Shown here: in pieces, positions 16,492 through 25,029 of the stretch
How positions within the stretch are numbered: position 1 is the stretch's first letter
Layout of the letters: every line of letters starts with the position of its first letter
Source: Dehalococcoidia bacterium
GTDB taxonomy: Bacteria > Chloroflexota > Dehalococcoidia > Lucifugimonadales > Lucifugimonadaceae
Direction of reading: 5' to 3'
Length of the DNA stretch: 45,457 nucleotides
Assembly (NCBI GenBank): GCA_009693115.1
Contig: SHXW01000020.1
Location: forward strand, 1-45,457
The notes under the pieces: generated by a model
Told to the model about the DNA's origin: nothing
What the model saw: the letters and a program-made list of their open reading frames with translations, nothing else
The model's database searches: none
Made by a program: the position numbers and the translations under genes

Positions 16492-19359
16492 CTATTCCGC
16501 CGCTCCCAGCGCCCGTCTGACAAGCCTGTCTTGAACGACCTTATGCCGCCAGTGTGCCCCCTCGGATGGGCTGGGCATCGCGGGCCTGCCCACATAGGTG
16601 AACGGCTGGTCATGCCCTAGCAGTTCGCGCAGTAGAGGACTGACAAATGCCCATGCCCCCCTGTTCTGCGGTTCCTCCTGCAGCCAGACTGTGTGTTTGA
16701 CATTGGTAAAGCGGGCGATCTCACTACCCAACTGCCCCTTCGGGAAAGGGTAAAGCTGCTCGATCCGGACAATCGCAACGCCTTTCGCTCTCGTGTACTC
16801 CTCCGACGATGCGAGGTCGGCAAAAACCTTTCCGGTGCAGAGGATGAGCCTGTCCACGCCGGTGGCGTTAGCGCTATTGACGGTCTCAGTGATAACGGGC
16901 CTGAAAGCGCCTCCTGTCAGTTCAGGAACCGTGGACGCTGCGAGGGGGTGCCTGAGCAGGCTCTTGGGCGCCATTACGACGAGAGGGCGAGGACAGGTCT
17001 TGAGTTCTGAGGCCTGCTGGCGCAGGAGATGGAAATACTGTGAAGCGGTGGTCGGGTATACGACCCGGATATCATCGCCAGCGGCGAGCGCCAGAAAACG
17101 GTCAAGGTGCGCATTTGAGTGGTTGGCGCCCTGCCCTTCGTAGCCGTGAGGCAGGAGCAGGACAAGGCCGGACCTCTGGCCCCATTTGGCATGACCGGAG
17201 ACGATGAGTTCGTCCACGATCGCCTGCGCGCTGTTCACGAAGTCTCCGAACTGGGCCTCCCATATGGTCAGCGTGTTGTCAGCGAAGACCGAATAGCCAT
17301 GTTCGAAAGCGAGGGCCGCCTGCTCCGACAACGGTGTGTTGTAGATGTGGAACGGCGCCCCGCCAAGGGCGGCCAGCGGCGTGTAGGGCTCGCCAGTCAC
17401 GCTGTCCCGGAGAACCGCGTGCCGGTGGCTGAACGTGCCCCGTTCGGTGTCCTGGCCTACGAGGCGAACCGGAACTCCCTCTAGCAGGACCGTGCCGATG
17501 GCAAGTGATTCAGCCAGCGCCCAGTCGATGCCTTGACCGGAGTCGAATATCTCCTGCTTGCGTTCTATGATTTTGCTCAGACGGGGGTGCGGAATGAACC
17601 CCCGGGGGAAGGCGGTGAGTTTTGAGTTGACATCACTCAGGATATTCACCGGCACAGCCGTTTTCACGGCAGCGGGCATCTTCTCAGGCGCGTGGCCGTT
17701 GCCGTTGGAATGCTGGCCGTTGGCCATCAAGGACGTTACTGAGTCCTTCAACGCCCGGAGTTTAGTGGCGTACTCTTCGGCTAATTTTGCCGGCAGCCCG
17801 GGGTCAACCGTTTTCTCGCGTACGAGCGTCGCCTGATAGATACTCCGGGCCGTCGGGTGCGTCTCTATAGCGCGATACATCACCGGCTGCGTATACGAGG
17901 GGTCGTCATTCTCGTTGTGGCCGAACCGGCGGTAGCCAACCAGATCGATCAGGAAATCCTTCCCGAATCTCTGTCTGTACGCGAGGGCCAACTTGGCGAC
18001 TGAGACACACGCCCCAATATCATCTGCGTTCATGTGAACGACCGGGATGCCATACCCTCGGGCGACGTCAGATGCGTGTTCCGTTGAATGTGAGTCTCGG
18101 GGATCAGTCGTGAAACCCAACTGGTTGTTGAGGATGATGTGCAGCGACCCGCCGGTCCGGTAGCCGTCAAGCCCGGCCATGTTGAGGGATTCAGGGACGA
18201 TGCCCTGACCGGCGAAGGCGGCGTCGCCGTGGATGAGGAGTCCCATTGCGACATCCTCGGTGCGGGACCTGCCATCTGGCCTGAGCGTGGACCGCCCCTG
18301 AGGCGTGATGCCAGCCGCATCCTGCAGGGCGCGCACACCGCCCGCGACGACGGGGTTGACCATTTCGAGGTGGCTGGGGTTGGGCAGGAGTATGAGCGCG
18401 GTATCGGCCACGCCATCGCCATCGAGGTCAAGCGCCGTCCGGGCGCCCATGTGGTACTTCACGTCGGTCATATAGCCGCTGTCGCCGTGGAGGTCGCCTT
18501 CTTGAACATATTGGCCGTGCATGAACTCCGCGAAGACCTGTTCGCACGGCTTGCCGAAGATATGCGTAAGCAGGTTCAGCCTGCCGCGGTGGGCCATGCC
18601 TACAACTATGTTCCGGATGCCTGAATAGGCGGCATGGAGGATCACCTGGTCGGTCAAGATGACCAGGGCTTCGCACCCTTCCAGGCTGAACCACCGTTGG
18701 GCGGGGAACGCTTTATGCAGGAATTGCTCGAAGACTTCGGCACGTGTGAGCAGATCTAGGATCTTGGTCTTCTGCTCCGGGGTCACAAATGGGCTGTAGC
18801 GCCCAGACTCAACAGCGTTGCGGAGCCATGCACGCTCTTCGGGACTGCGAATGTGCGAGAACTCATAGCCGACTGTGCCGCAGTAAACGTCACGCAGGTT
18901 GGCAACAAGTTCTCCCGCTGTGGCGCCGAACTTGAGAGCACCGGAACCGCCGGCCACCATGACGGCCTGCGCCGCGGGTGACGCCAGGTCAGCTTCGGTC
19001 ACGCCGTGGGCGACGGATTCGACCAGTGGTTCGCGCCGGGAGCGCAGGCCCAGCGGATCAAGGTTGGCGGCGCGATAACCGTAGGCGCGAATGGCTTCGA
19101 TGTATGACAAAAGCCGACTTAGCCGTCGGATGTCCACGCCTGACGCCCCGGCTACAGCCGGGGCAATAGTTGTCTCCCCAACAGTGATCGCCTCGACAGA
19201 TTGCAGGCCGATCAGACCGCGATCCTCCGCAGGAACCGAAGAGGGGTCCTGACGATAACGCTCTATGAGATCGGCGACGTAGCCTGAGTTCATGCCGCCG
19301 AACTCGTTGGAATGGGCAGCGCCCTTGTGGCCATTTTCCCGGGCGCGTTCAGATGTCAT
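16492..19359 (-). CDS. sucA: 2-oxoglutarate dehydrogenase E1
   Basis: The thiamine-diphosphate E1 decarboxylates 2-oxoglutarate in the TCA cycle. Evidence: an N-terminal E2-binding tail with MNSGYVADLIERY; the EAIRAYGYRAANLDPLG block near residue 90; GMAHRGRLNLLTHIFGKP near 255; ILLPNPSHLEMVNPVVAG near 325; the Mg/ThDP segment around IHGDAAFAGQGIV; FGHNENDDPSYTQP near 490; and the transketolase-like C-terminal half with GYEGQGANHSNAHLDRFLA. The length, about 955 aa, matches bacterial SucA. The frame opens at TTG 19368, and ATG 19359 three codons later is preferred; neither has a strong ribosome site. Two hairpins (19385-19406 and 19431-19463) lie in the leader. Confidence 0.96.
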   Translation of the reverse strand: MTSERARENGHKGAAHSNEFGGMNSGYVADLIERYRQDPSSVPAEDRGLIGLQSVEAITVGETTIAPAVAGASGVDIRRLSRLLSYIEAIRAYGYRAANLDPLGLRSRREPLVESVAHGVTEADLASPAAQAVMVAGGSGALKFGATAGELVANLRDVYCGTVGYEFSHIRSPEERAWLRNAVESGRYSPFVTPEQKTKILDLLTRAEVFEQFLHKAFPAQRWFSLEGCEALVILTDQVILHAAYSGIRNIVVGMAHRGRLNLLTHIFGKPCEQVFAEFMHGQYVQEGDLHGDSGYMTDVKYHMGARTALDLDGDGVADTALILLPNPSHLEMVNPVVAGGVRALQDAAGITPQGRSTLRPDGRSRTEDVAMGLLIHGDAAFAGQGIVPESLNMAGLDGYRTGGSLHIILNNQLGFTTDPRDSHSTEHASDVARGYGIPVVHMNADDIGACVSVAKLALAYRQRFGKDFLIDLVGYRRFGHNENDDPSYTQPVMYRAIETHPTARSIYQATLVREKTVDPGLPAKLAEEYATKLRALKDSVTSLMANGQHSNGNGHAPEKMPAAVKTAVPVNILSDVNSKLTAFPRGFIPHPRLSKIIERKQEIFDSGQGIDWALAESLAIGTVLLEGVPVRLVGQDTERGTFSHRHAVLRDSVTGEPYTPLAALGGAPFHIYNTPLSEQAALAFEHGYSVFADNTLTIWEAQFGDFVNSAQAIVDELIVSGHAKWGQRSGLVLLLPHGYEGQGANHSNAHLDRFLALAAGDDIRVVYPTTASQYFHLLRQQASELKTCPRPLVVMAPKSLLRHPLAASTVPELTGGAFRPVITETVNSANATGVDRLILCTGKVFADLASSEEYTRAKGVAIVRIEQLYPFPKGQLGSEIARFTNVKHTVWLQEEPQNRGAWAFVSPLLRELLGHDQPFTYVGRPAMPSPSEGAHWRHKVVQDRLVRRALGAAE

Positions 19360-19384
19360 CCGCTGCAAAGTCCATCAAGAGTTG

Positions 19385-19406
19385 CAGCCCACGCAATAGA
19401 GGGCTG
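19385..19406 (-). promoter_or_regulatory. sucA leader hairpin 1
   Basis: CAGCCC (19385-19390) and GGGCTG (19401-19406) form a 6-bp stem around a 10-nt loop, about 26 bases upstream of the sucA ATG. Close placement to the start could influence translation. Confidence 0.35.
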
Positions 19407-19430
19407 TAGTGACCCAGTAGCCTTGATTAT

Positions 19431-19463
19431 CCTGCCTTGATATTTCCGGCGTGTGAAGGCAGG
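19431..19463 (-). promoter_or_regulatory. sucA leader hairpin 2
   Basis: CCTGCCTT (19431-19438) and AAGGCAGG (19456-19463) are perfect 8-bp complements with a 17-nt loop. They lie about 72 bases upstream of sucA and could be a DNA operator or an RNA leader stem. Confidence 0.4.
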
Positions 19464-19712
19464 CGCTCAGTCCGCCGCGACAATTCCCCACTGACTGTCA
19501 CCAGACATGGGTGGGTTCCGCCGGCAAGGCCCCCTCCAAAAGTCCGTTTGGCTGTATGAACCGGAACGGAATCGCTGAAGCTCACTTACGAGGCCCCGCA
19601 TACTCAGAGTTTACAGGATGGGACCCCTCTGGATGAGTGATGATCCATGGTGTATCGCATAACGCCGGGATCACGACGGTTGGACACGGGTGCGCCGTGA
19701 CACCGGGATATG

Positions 19713-19810
19713 TGGCGGGAGTGCATGGGAGTCGAACCCACCGTCCAAACCGCAGGGCCTGGACCATCGGTTTTGAAGACCGTGAAGCGCACCGGCGCCC
19801 ACCCACTCCC
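19713..19810 (-). tRNA. selC: tRNA-Sec (anticodon UCA)
   Basis: Read on the minus strand, this 98-nt gene has the selenocysteine tRNA architecture. Acceptor GGGAGTG pairs with CACTCCC, followed by G73 and encoded CCA. The D-arm is unusually long: GGGCGC, loop CGGT, GCGCTT, six pairs including two G-U. The anticodon loop is CTTCAAA, with anticodon UCA reading UGA. The variable arm is long: GTCCAGGCC, loop CTGC, GGTTTGGAC, nine pairs. The T-arm is GTGGG-TTCGACT-CCCAT. Departures from a perfect fit are an A-A at the top of the anticodon stem and a G-G where the eighth acceptor pair would be. A serine tRNA is excluded by the anticodon and the 6-bp D stem. A functional Sec pathway would also need selA, selB and selD, none of which are in the window. 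Confidence 0.9.
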
Positions 19811-19818
19811 AATGTGCG

Positions 19819-19847
19819 TTTATCGCATTGTTGCGCTGTTTGTACAA
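19819..19847 (-). promoter_or_regulatory. Possible selC promoter
   Basis: On the minus strand TTGTAC (19842-19847) and GATAAA (19819-19824) are separated by 17 bases, with the -10 ending eight bases before the tRNA 5' end. Matches to the sigma-70 consensus are partial (3/6 and 4/6), but spacing and position are right. Confidence 0.35.
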
Positions 19848-20017
19848 GGGTTGCCTCTTCGCTGAACCTGAGACAACCCCACGCAATTGACCTGTCACGC
19901 AGCCCTCCCTGGGAAGGAGGGGGATGCAACGCGCTCGGAAATCAAACAGGGCCACTATTTGCCCGAGGCCCTGTGTTTCTATCTAAAAACGATCTGTGCG
20001 CCTGTGCATCGCTCTGC

Positions 20018-20344
20018 CTATTTGAGCGCAGCGTCAAGGCGTTGTTTGAGCGTGGACTTCGGCACTGCGCCTACGACCTGCCCGACCGGGTTTCCGCCCT
20101 TGAAGATCAGCAAGGTCGGGATAGATCGCACACCGTATTTGGCGGACGTGCGTGGGTTAAAGTCCACGTTAACCTTGGCGAATTTGACCTTCCCGTCGTA
20201 TTCATCGGAAAGTTCTTCCACTGACGGGGCGATCATCTTGCAAGGCCCGCACCATTCGGCCCAGAAGTCCACCATTACCGGCAGGTCTGACTTCAGGACC
20301 AGCGCCTCAAAATCGTCATCGCCGACCTCGAAAGACTTTCCCAT
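20018..20344 (-). CDS. trxA: Thioredoxin
   Basis: A 108-aa classical thioredoxin. The redox active site is WCGPCK at about residues 31-36, inside VDFWAEWCGPCKMIAPSVEEL. The cis-Pro loop is GVRSIPTLLIFKGG near 72-85, and the C-terminal helix GAVPKSTLKQRLDAAL completes the fold. ATG 20344 follows AAGGA. It reduces protein disulphides in the cytosol, normally using thioredoxin reductase, which is not in the window. It lies 143 bp downstream of nuoG in the same orientation and probably has its own promoter; selC follows further downstream. Confidence 0.97.
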   Translation of the reverse strand: MGKSFEVGDDDFEALVLKSDLPVMVDFWAEWCGPCKMIAPSVEELSDEYDGKVKFAKVNVDFNPRTSAKYGVRSIPTLLIFKGGNPVGQVVGAVPKSTLKQRLDAALK

Positions 20345-20487
20345 ATACCCAATCCTTCTTACGGTTTACCAGGACTCGCCTGGACTTGCTGTTCGGGCGG
20401 CCAACCCGGCCTACCCAGTGGTCGCCCTTGCAATTATCTAGTATCTAGGTTCGGTTCCCACACGACAGATTTCAACGGCACCAAATA

Positions 20488-23274
20488 TCAGCGGGCGCCT
20501 GCCAACTCATTAGCGCGAGCTGGTATTTTCGCCAGCTTAACACGGCGCAGGGGCAATTCTGGCACGTATGGCGAGGCATCGGCCTGGATACTGTCCTGCA
20601 TGGCGCTGACGACACCACCGAAGAGGGCCGTGACGCTGACTATGCCCTGAAGCGTGGAGTCGAGCCTCGCTCTGCCAGAAACGATGGGGCCCGACTCTGA
20701 TGCGACCTCGATCATATCTCCGTCGTGTATGCCCGCAGCGGCGGCATCCCGGACGTGGATGGAGATGACTTCTTCGCGGCCGATGTAGTTCATGTCGCCG
20801 CGTTTCGCCACCTTCGGATCCCGCTCTGGTTGAATTAGCACACGGCCCGTAACAAGGGTCAACGGGTAGCCGGAGTCAGCCATCGCTGTCCGGGTCAGGC
20901 TGGGCGCGTGGTCTACGAACGCCCATTTCTGCCCCTCCTGGGTAGTTGCCAGCAGAACCGCCGTGCCGGGGGAATTCTCATCAGCGCACGGCCACTGGAT
21001 GCCGCCGTTCTGGAGCCTCTCATGCGACAACCCCGCGTACTGCGGGACCACCCGCCTGATTTCGGCAAAGACATCTGCTGCTGTCTTATAACCAAAACCA
21101 GTTACGCCCATCGTGCGGGCGAGGGCAGCAACCGTTTCCCAGCCTGTCCTCTCCTCGTTCTTGGGTAAAGCCACTCTACGTACCATCTGGACCCGCCGCT
21201 CAAGGTTCGTCACAGTGCCCTGCTGCTCCGGGTATGGCGCGGCTGGCAGGACGACATCGGCCGTGGCTGTGATCTCGGTATCAAAGACGGCGGACACGAC
21301 GAGATAGTCGAGGTGGGCGAGTTCTTTCTGCAAACCGTTCAGACCCTCTGCCTCTGCATTCAGGCCGTCGGCCATGATGATTGCGGCGCGAATGCGGCTG
21401 TCCGCAATGGCGGCGGCGAGGTCGGCCACGCCCGTGCCACGCTGTGCTGGGTCAGGCGTGCAGGCCATGTCATAAGCGCCCTGGGTGTTAGCACCTGGAT
21501 AGAGCGGGAAGATCCCGCCGCCGTCCTTCACCGCATTGCCTGTAAGAAATGCGAGATTCACCACGGCGTCCGTGAGTGCCGCCCTGCCCTCCCGCGGCAT
21601 CGTCCCCACACCGAACACAAGGCCCGCAGGCGCGCTCTTCGCGTAAATTCGTGCTGCCTTGCGTAGCAGGTCTTCACCTATCCCGCACTCATTCGCCACG
21701 ACTGCAGGGTCGAATTCGGCCAGCAGTGTCCTCTTCAGGCCATCAATACCGGACGTGCGGTTGGAGGTGAACTCCTTGTCTTCCAGAGCTTCGTCCACTA
21801 TGACGCGGGCAATGCCCCACAGGGCTAGCGTTTCCGTCCCCGGCTTCACCCGCAGCCATGTCGAGGTATATCGGGTCAGTTCAGTTTCACGCGGATCAAT
21901 GACGATTATGTCTGCGCCTGCACGAGCCGCCTTCTTCATGTAGACGGCAAGGACGTTCTGCTCCTCAGTCGGGTTGCCAGAAACGACCATGATGCATTTC
22001 GACCGTTCAAGGTGGGCCGCAGGGTGTGTGCCGGCCGCATTGCCCAGCCGCCCCCGCAATCTCTCGAATATTTCGGGGACAGTGTTCAGGCCGGAGTCAA
22101 CGTTCTGGGTCTTCAGAACGGTCCGTGCGAATTGCTGCGCAGCAAAGTGGTCCTCGTTAGTGCCGCGGGGGGAAGAAATGACGGCCACCTGATTCGGGGC
22201 AAAGACCTTCAGCTTGTCAGCGACTCGCCTGAGGGCGTCTTCCCACGTCACGCGTTTCAACACACCATTCTCACGGACATACGGGTACTTCAAGCGCTTC
22301 TTCGAGTTCGGATAGGCGTAGGCGAACTTGCCCTTGAAGCAGGCCTGACCGTTGTTGGCCTCGCCCTGGAGATCGGCAACGAAGCGTATGACCTTGTCAT
22401 AACGGTTGACCTCGGCGATCATCTGGCACCCGACCGGGCAGTTTGTGCAAACGGTCTTGACTCTTCGCGCAGCCTTCTCCCATTTGTAGTCGCGTTCGAC
22501 GAGCGCGCCGACCGGGCAAACATCAATGCACGCGCCGCAGAATTCGCATCCGGACTCAAGAAGCGATGAGCCGTGCGTCGTACCAACCAGAGAAACGCCG
22601 GAACGGTTGGTCAGCGTGAGGGCGGTGTCGAACCGCACCTCCTCGCAGACGCGGACACAACGGGCACAGACGATGCAGAGGTTGTAGTCCCGGTCATAGA
22701 ACGGGTCATCCGTGTGGACTGGGAGGTTGCGCCGGTGGTAGTTAAGCGGCGTGCGAAGGTCAAGCTCCAGGGAGCGCATGGTGTCTTTTAGTTCGCACCG
22801 TTCGTTCTTCGGGCAGATGGTGCAGCGGTCTGTAACGGATACGTGCCGCTGGCATATGTCCTGCGGGCCGCACAGCTCGATGCGGTGACACGTCAGACAA
22901 CCGTGCGGGTGCTCAGCCATCAGGAGGTCGAGGACACCCTTTCGCAGATCGATAATCGGCTCTGTATTGGTGCGGACGACCACATCCTTCTGGACAGGGG
23001 CTGTGCAGGAGGCGACGGTCGCTTTCTGAACCGTCACCTGCTCTTCTTCCACTTCAAGGTCGCCCTTCTTGACCTTGACCTTGCGGACGATCTTGACTTC
23101 AGTTTCGACAAGGCACATCCGGCACGCGCCGTAGGGCTTCATTTTGGGGTAGTAACAGAGATATGGGATATAAACCCCGGCATCCATCGCAGCCTGGATG
23201 ATGGTCTGGCCGGGTTTTGCAGTAATTGGCTTGCCGTCAATCGTGAACGGCGTCAGGGGCGCAGGGTCGGGCAT
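20488..23274 (-). CDS. nuoG: NuoG-like molybdopterin-fold Fe-S subunit (no catalytic Cys/Sec)
   Basis: Large electron-carrying subunit of an NADH-oxidising module. In order: a [2Fe-2S] domain (C40, C51, C54, C90); a His-Cys cluster (H122, C126, C129, C135); an additional C151-C154-C160 set resembling a second copy (CTICPKNERCELKD); two ferredoxin clusters (C200/203/206/210 and C243/246/249/253); the molybdopterin-domain [4Fe-4S] (C276, C279, C283, C312); then the large molybdopterin domain and C-terminal beta-barrel (VLIQPERDPKV-type region). The C-terminal part resembles formate dehydrogenase (TGNAVKDGGGIFPLYPG), but the segment where FDH has Cys or Sec reads NVDSGLNTVPE, so formate chemistry is unlikely. 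This fits NuoG. Length is 928 aa; ATG 23274 follows GGAG, 19 bp after nuoF. Confidence 0.9.
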   Translation of the reverse strand: MPDPAPLTPFTIDGKPITAKPGQTIIQAAMDAGVYIPYLCYYPKMKPYGACRMCLVETEVKIVRKVKVKKGDLEVEEEQVTVQKATVASCTAPVQKDVVVRTNTEPIIDLRKGVLDLLMAEHPHGCLTCHRIELCGPQDICQRHVSVTDRCTICPKNERCELKDTMRSLELDLRTPLNYHRRNLPVHTDDPFYDRDYNLCIVCARCVRVCEEVRFDTALTLTNRSGVSLVGTTHGSSLLESGCEFCGACIDVCPVGALVERDYKWEKAARRVKTVCTNCPVGCQMIAEVNRYDKVIRFVADLQGEANNGQACFKGKFAYAYPNSKKRLKYPYVRENGVLKRVTWEDALRRVADKLKVFAPNQVAVISSPRGTNEDHFAAQQFARTVLKTQNVDSGLNTVPEIFERLRGRLGNAAGTHPAAHLERSKCIMVVSGNPTEEQNVLAVYMKKAARAGADIIVIDPRETELTRYTSTWLRVKPGTETLALWGIARVIVDEALEDKEFTSNRTSGIDGLKRTLLAEFDPAVVANECGIGEDLLRKAARIYAKSAPAGLVFGVGTMPREGRAALTDAVVNLAFLTGNAVKDGGGIFPLYPGANTQGAYDMACTPDPAQRGTGVADLAAAIADSRIRAAIIMADGLNAEAEGLNGLQKELAHLDYLVVSAVFDTEITATADVVLPAAPYPEQQGTVTNLERRVQMVRRVALPKNEERTGWETVAALARTMGVTGFGYKTAADVFAEIRRVVPQYAGLSHERLQNGGIQWPCADENSPGTAVLLATTQEGQKWAFVDHAPSLTRTAMADSGYPLTLVTGRVLIQPERDPKVAKRGDMNYIGREEVISIHVRDAAAAGIHDGDMIEVASESGPIVSGRARLDSTLQGIVSVTALFGGVVSAMQDSIQADASPYVPELPLRRVKLAKIPARANELAGAR

Positions 23275-23293
23275 GGGATCTCCGAACTCTGGG

Positions 23294-25012
23294 TTACGGC
23301 CTCGTCCTAGTGGGCAGAATCATCGAACCATCGTGGAACGAACCGAGGGGCTTTTGCCCTGTCTGGCCACGGGATTTGAACTCTTCTCCAAAAAACTTCA
23401 ATGCGGACGAGATCGGGTTGTACCCGAGCTGACCGTGCCCACACAAAGAGCCAACTTTCATCGCGCTGCCTATGCGCGCCATGAGGTCCAGGTCGCCCGT
23501 CCGTCCCGTGCCACGGCACATGCGGTCCAACACTTCAACCATGTGCGTGTTGCCGAGCCGGCACGGGAAGCACTTGCCGCACGATTCAAATTGACAGAAG
23601 GCCACAAGGTTGCGGATGAGGTCGACGACTTCGACAGTCTCGTTGCCCACGATGATTCCGCCCGACCCGAGTATTGCCCCTGCCTTGGACATGGCGTCGA
23701 AGTCGATCGGGGTGTCAAAGGCTTCGGGGCCAAGCACGCCGCCGAGGGGGCCGCCCGTCTGGAGCAGCTTGATCTTCTGTCCCACCACACCTCCGCCAAT
23801 GTCCTCAAGGACCTGCCGGATCGTGAGTCCCATCGGGATTTCATACATGCCGGGCCGTTTAATGTGGCCTGTCAGGCAAACGATCGCTGTGCCGGAGCTT
23901 GACTGAGTTCCAATGCTCTTGAACCACGCGCCACCGTTCTGCACGATCTGCGGCACATAGGCGATCGTCTTTACGTTGTTGATATTGGACGGCCTGCCCC
24001 ACAGACCGAAGGCGGCAGGGAACGGAGGCTTGAACCTGGGCGCGGATCGCTTGCCTTCAATAGCCTCCATCAGGGCCGTCTCTTCACCAGCCACATAAGA
24101 GTCACCTGTGAAGGCAACCTCGATGTCAAAACTGAAGTTCGTGCCCAGGATATTTTTCCCGGCGAGGCCGAGTTCATAGCACTGCTGGATGGCTCGCCTG
24201 GTGGCGTTTACAGGCAGGTCATGGCCGTGGCGGATGAAGACATAACCGTAGTTGGAGTTTGTGGCGTACCCAGCGAGCAGCAAGCCCTCGATCAAAGTGT
24301 GCGGGTCGCTCTCCAAGATGCCCTTGTCGTTAAACGCTCCTGGATCACCCTCCTCGCAGTTCACAAGGACATATTTCAGTGGCGCCTTGCTGGGCGCGAG
24401 GAAGCTCCACTTCACGCCCGTGGGAAAGGCGGCTCCACCCCGGCCACGCAGAGCGGAGCCCTTCACCTCGTTCAACACCTGGTCAGAGGTCATGGATGTC
24501 AGGGCTTTGTTCAGGGCCGAGTAGCCGCCGCTGGCGACGTACTGGTAAATGTCATGCGGGTCTATGTTCCCGCAGTTGCGCATGGCAAGGCGGACCTGCA
24601 TCTTCCACTCCGGCAGGTCGGCCAGCTTGGGGATGCCGTCGAAGGCTGTTGCCCCGGCAGGCTGTTGCGCGAACGCCCGCGCTGTGACTGGCTTGCCCCC
24701 CCTGACATGCTGCGTGAGAATCCCGGCTACCTCGTCTGGATTCACATTGGCATAGAAGACACGTGGGCCGTTGGGCAGTGTGACATCCAGGATGGGTTCC
24801 AGATAGTTGAGTCCCAGAGAGCCGACTTTCGTGACCTCGGCCTCGATGCCTTGTTGGTTGCACGCGGCGATAGCGGCGTCGAAGACTCCATCAGCACCTG
24901 CAGCCTGCCCGGAAATGGCATAGCCAACGCGTATCCACGGACGTTTCCCCGCGGTGAGAGCCTGCCAGCGGGCTTTTGCCTGTTCAGCTATCTGCTCGAA
25001 TGTCGCTGGCAT
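23294..25012 (-). CDS. nuoF: NADH-binding flavoprotein, NuoF-like
   Basis: NuoF takes hydride from NADH through FMN and passes electrons to an Fe-S chain. An N-terminal thioredoxin-like domain (about 25-115), as in HndC and HoxF, lacks cluster cysteines. The NADH/FMN domain has RGRGGAAFPTGVKWSF at 189-204, VNCEEGDPGAFNDKG near 217-231, and GAGAYV-like GDSYVAGEETALMEAIEG. The C-terminal [4Fe-4S] cluster is C478, C481, C484 and C524 (ESCGKCFPCRLG and SLCGHGQ). The frame opens at 25129, but ATG 25012 after GGAG matches the family N-terminus; 572 aa. It lies 17 bp after nuoE and 19 bp before nuoG: a single operon. Confidence 0.93.
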   Translation of the reverse strand: MPATFEQIAEQAKARWQALTAGKRPWIRVGYAISGQAAGADGVFDAAIAACNQQGIEAEVTKVGSLGLNYLEPILDVTLPNGPRVFYANVNPDEVAGILTQHVRGGKPVTARAFAQQPAGATAFDGIPKLADLPEWKMQVRLAMRNCGNIDPHDIYQYVASGGYSALNKALTSMTSDQVLNEVKGSALRGRGGAAFPTGVKWSFLAPSKAPLKYVLVNCEEGDPGAFNDKGILESDPHTLIEGLLLAGYATNSNYGYVFIRHGHDLPVNATRRAIQQCYELGLAGKNILGTNFSFDIEVAFTGDSYVAGEETALMEAIEGKRSAPRFKPPFPAAFGLWGRPSNINNVKTIAYVPQIVQNGGAWFKSIGTQSSSGTAIVCLTGHIKRPGMYEIPMGLTIRQVLEDIGGGVVGQKIKLLQTGGPLGGVLGPEAFDTPIDFDAMSKAGAILGSGGIIVGNETVEVVDLIRNLVAFCQFESCGKCFPCRLGNTHMVEVLDRMCRGTGRTGDLDLMARIGSAMKVGSLCGHGQLGYNPISSALKFFGEEFKSRGQTGQKPLGSFHDGSMILPTRTRP

Positions 25013-25029
25013 GGGTGGAGACTCCGGGG

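Larger units (their letters stand above)
19360..19712. other. 350-bp spacer upstream of sucA
   Basis: No gene was recognised between the sucA start and the 3' end of selC. It must contain the sucA promoter (minus strand). Visible structure: hairpins at 19385-19406 and 19431-19463, and a weaker CCCAC/GTGGG pair near 19488-19520. The short frames here have no motif or ribosome site. Confidence 0.5.

Noticed and set aside
20488-23274. NuoG-like gene as a selenocysteine formate dehydrogenase linked to selC
   Set aside because: The frame has no internal TGA and no Cys at the FDH catalytic position.
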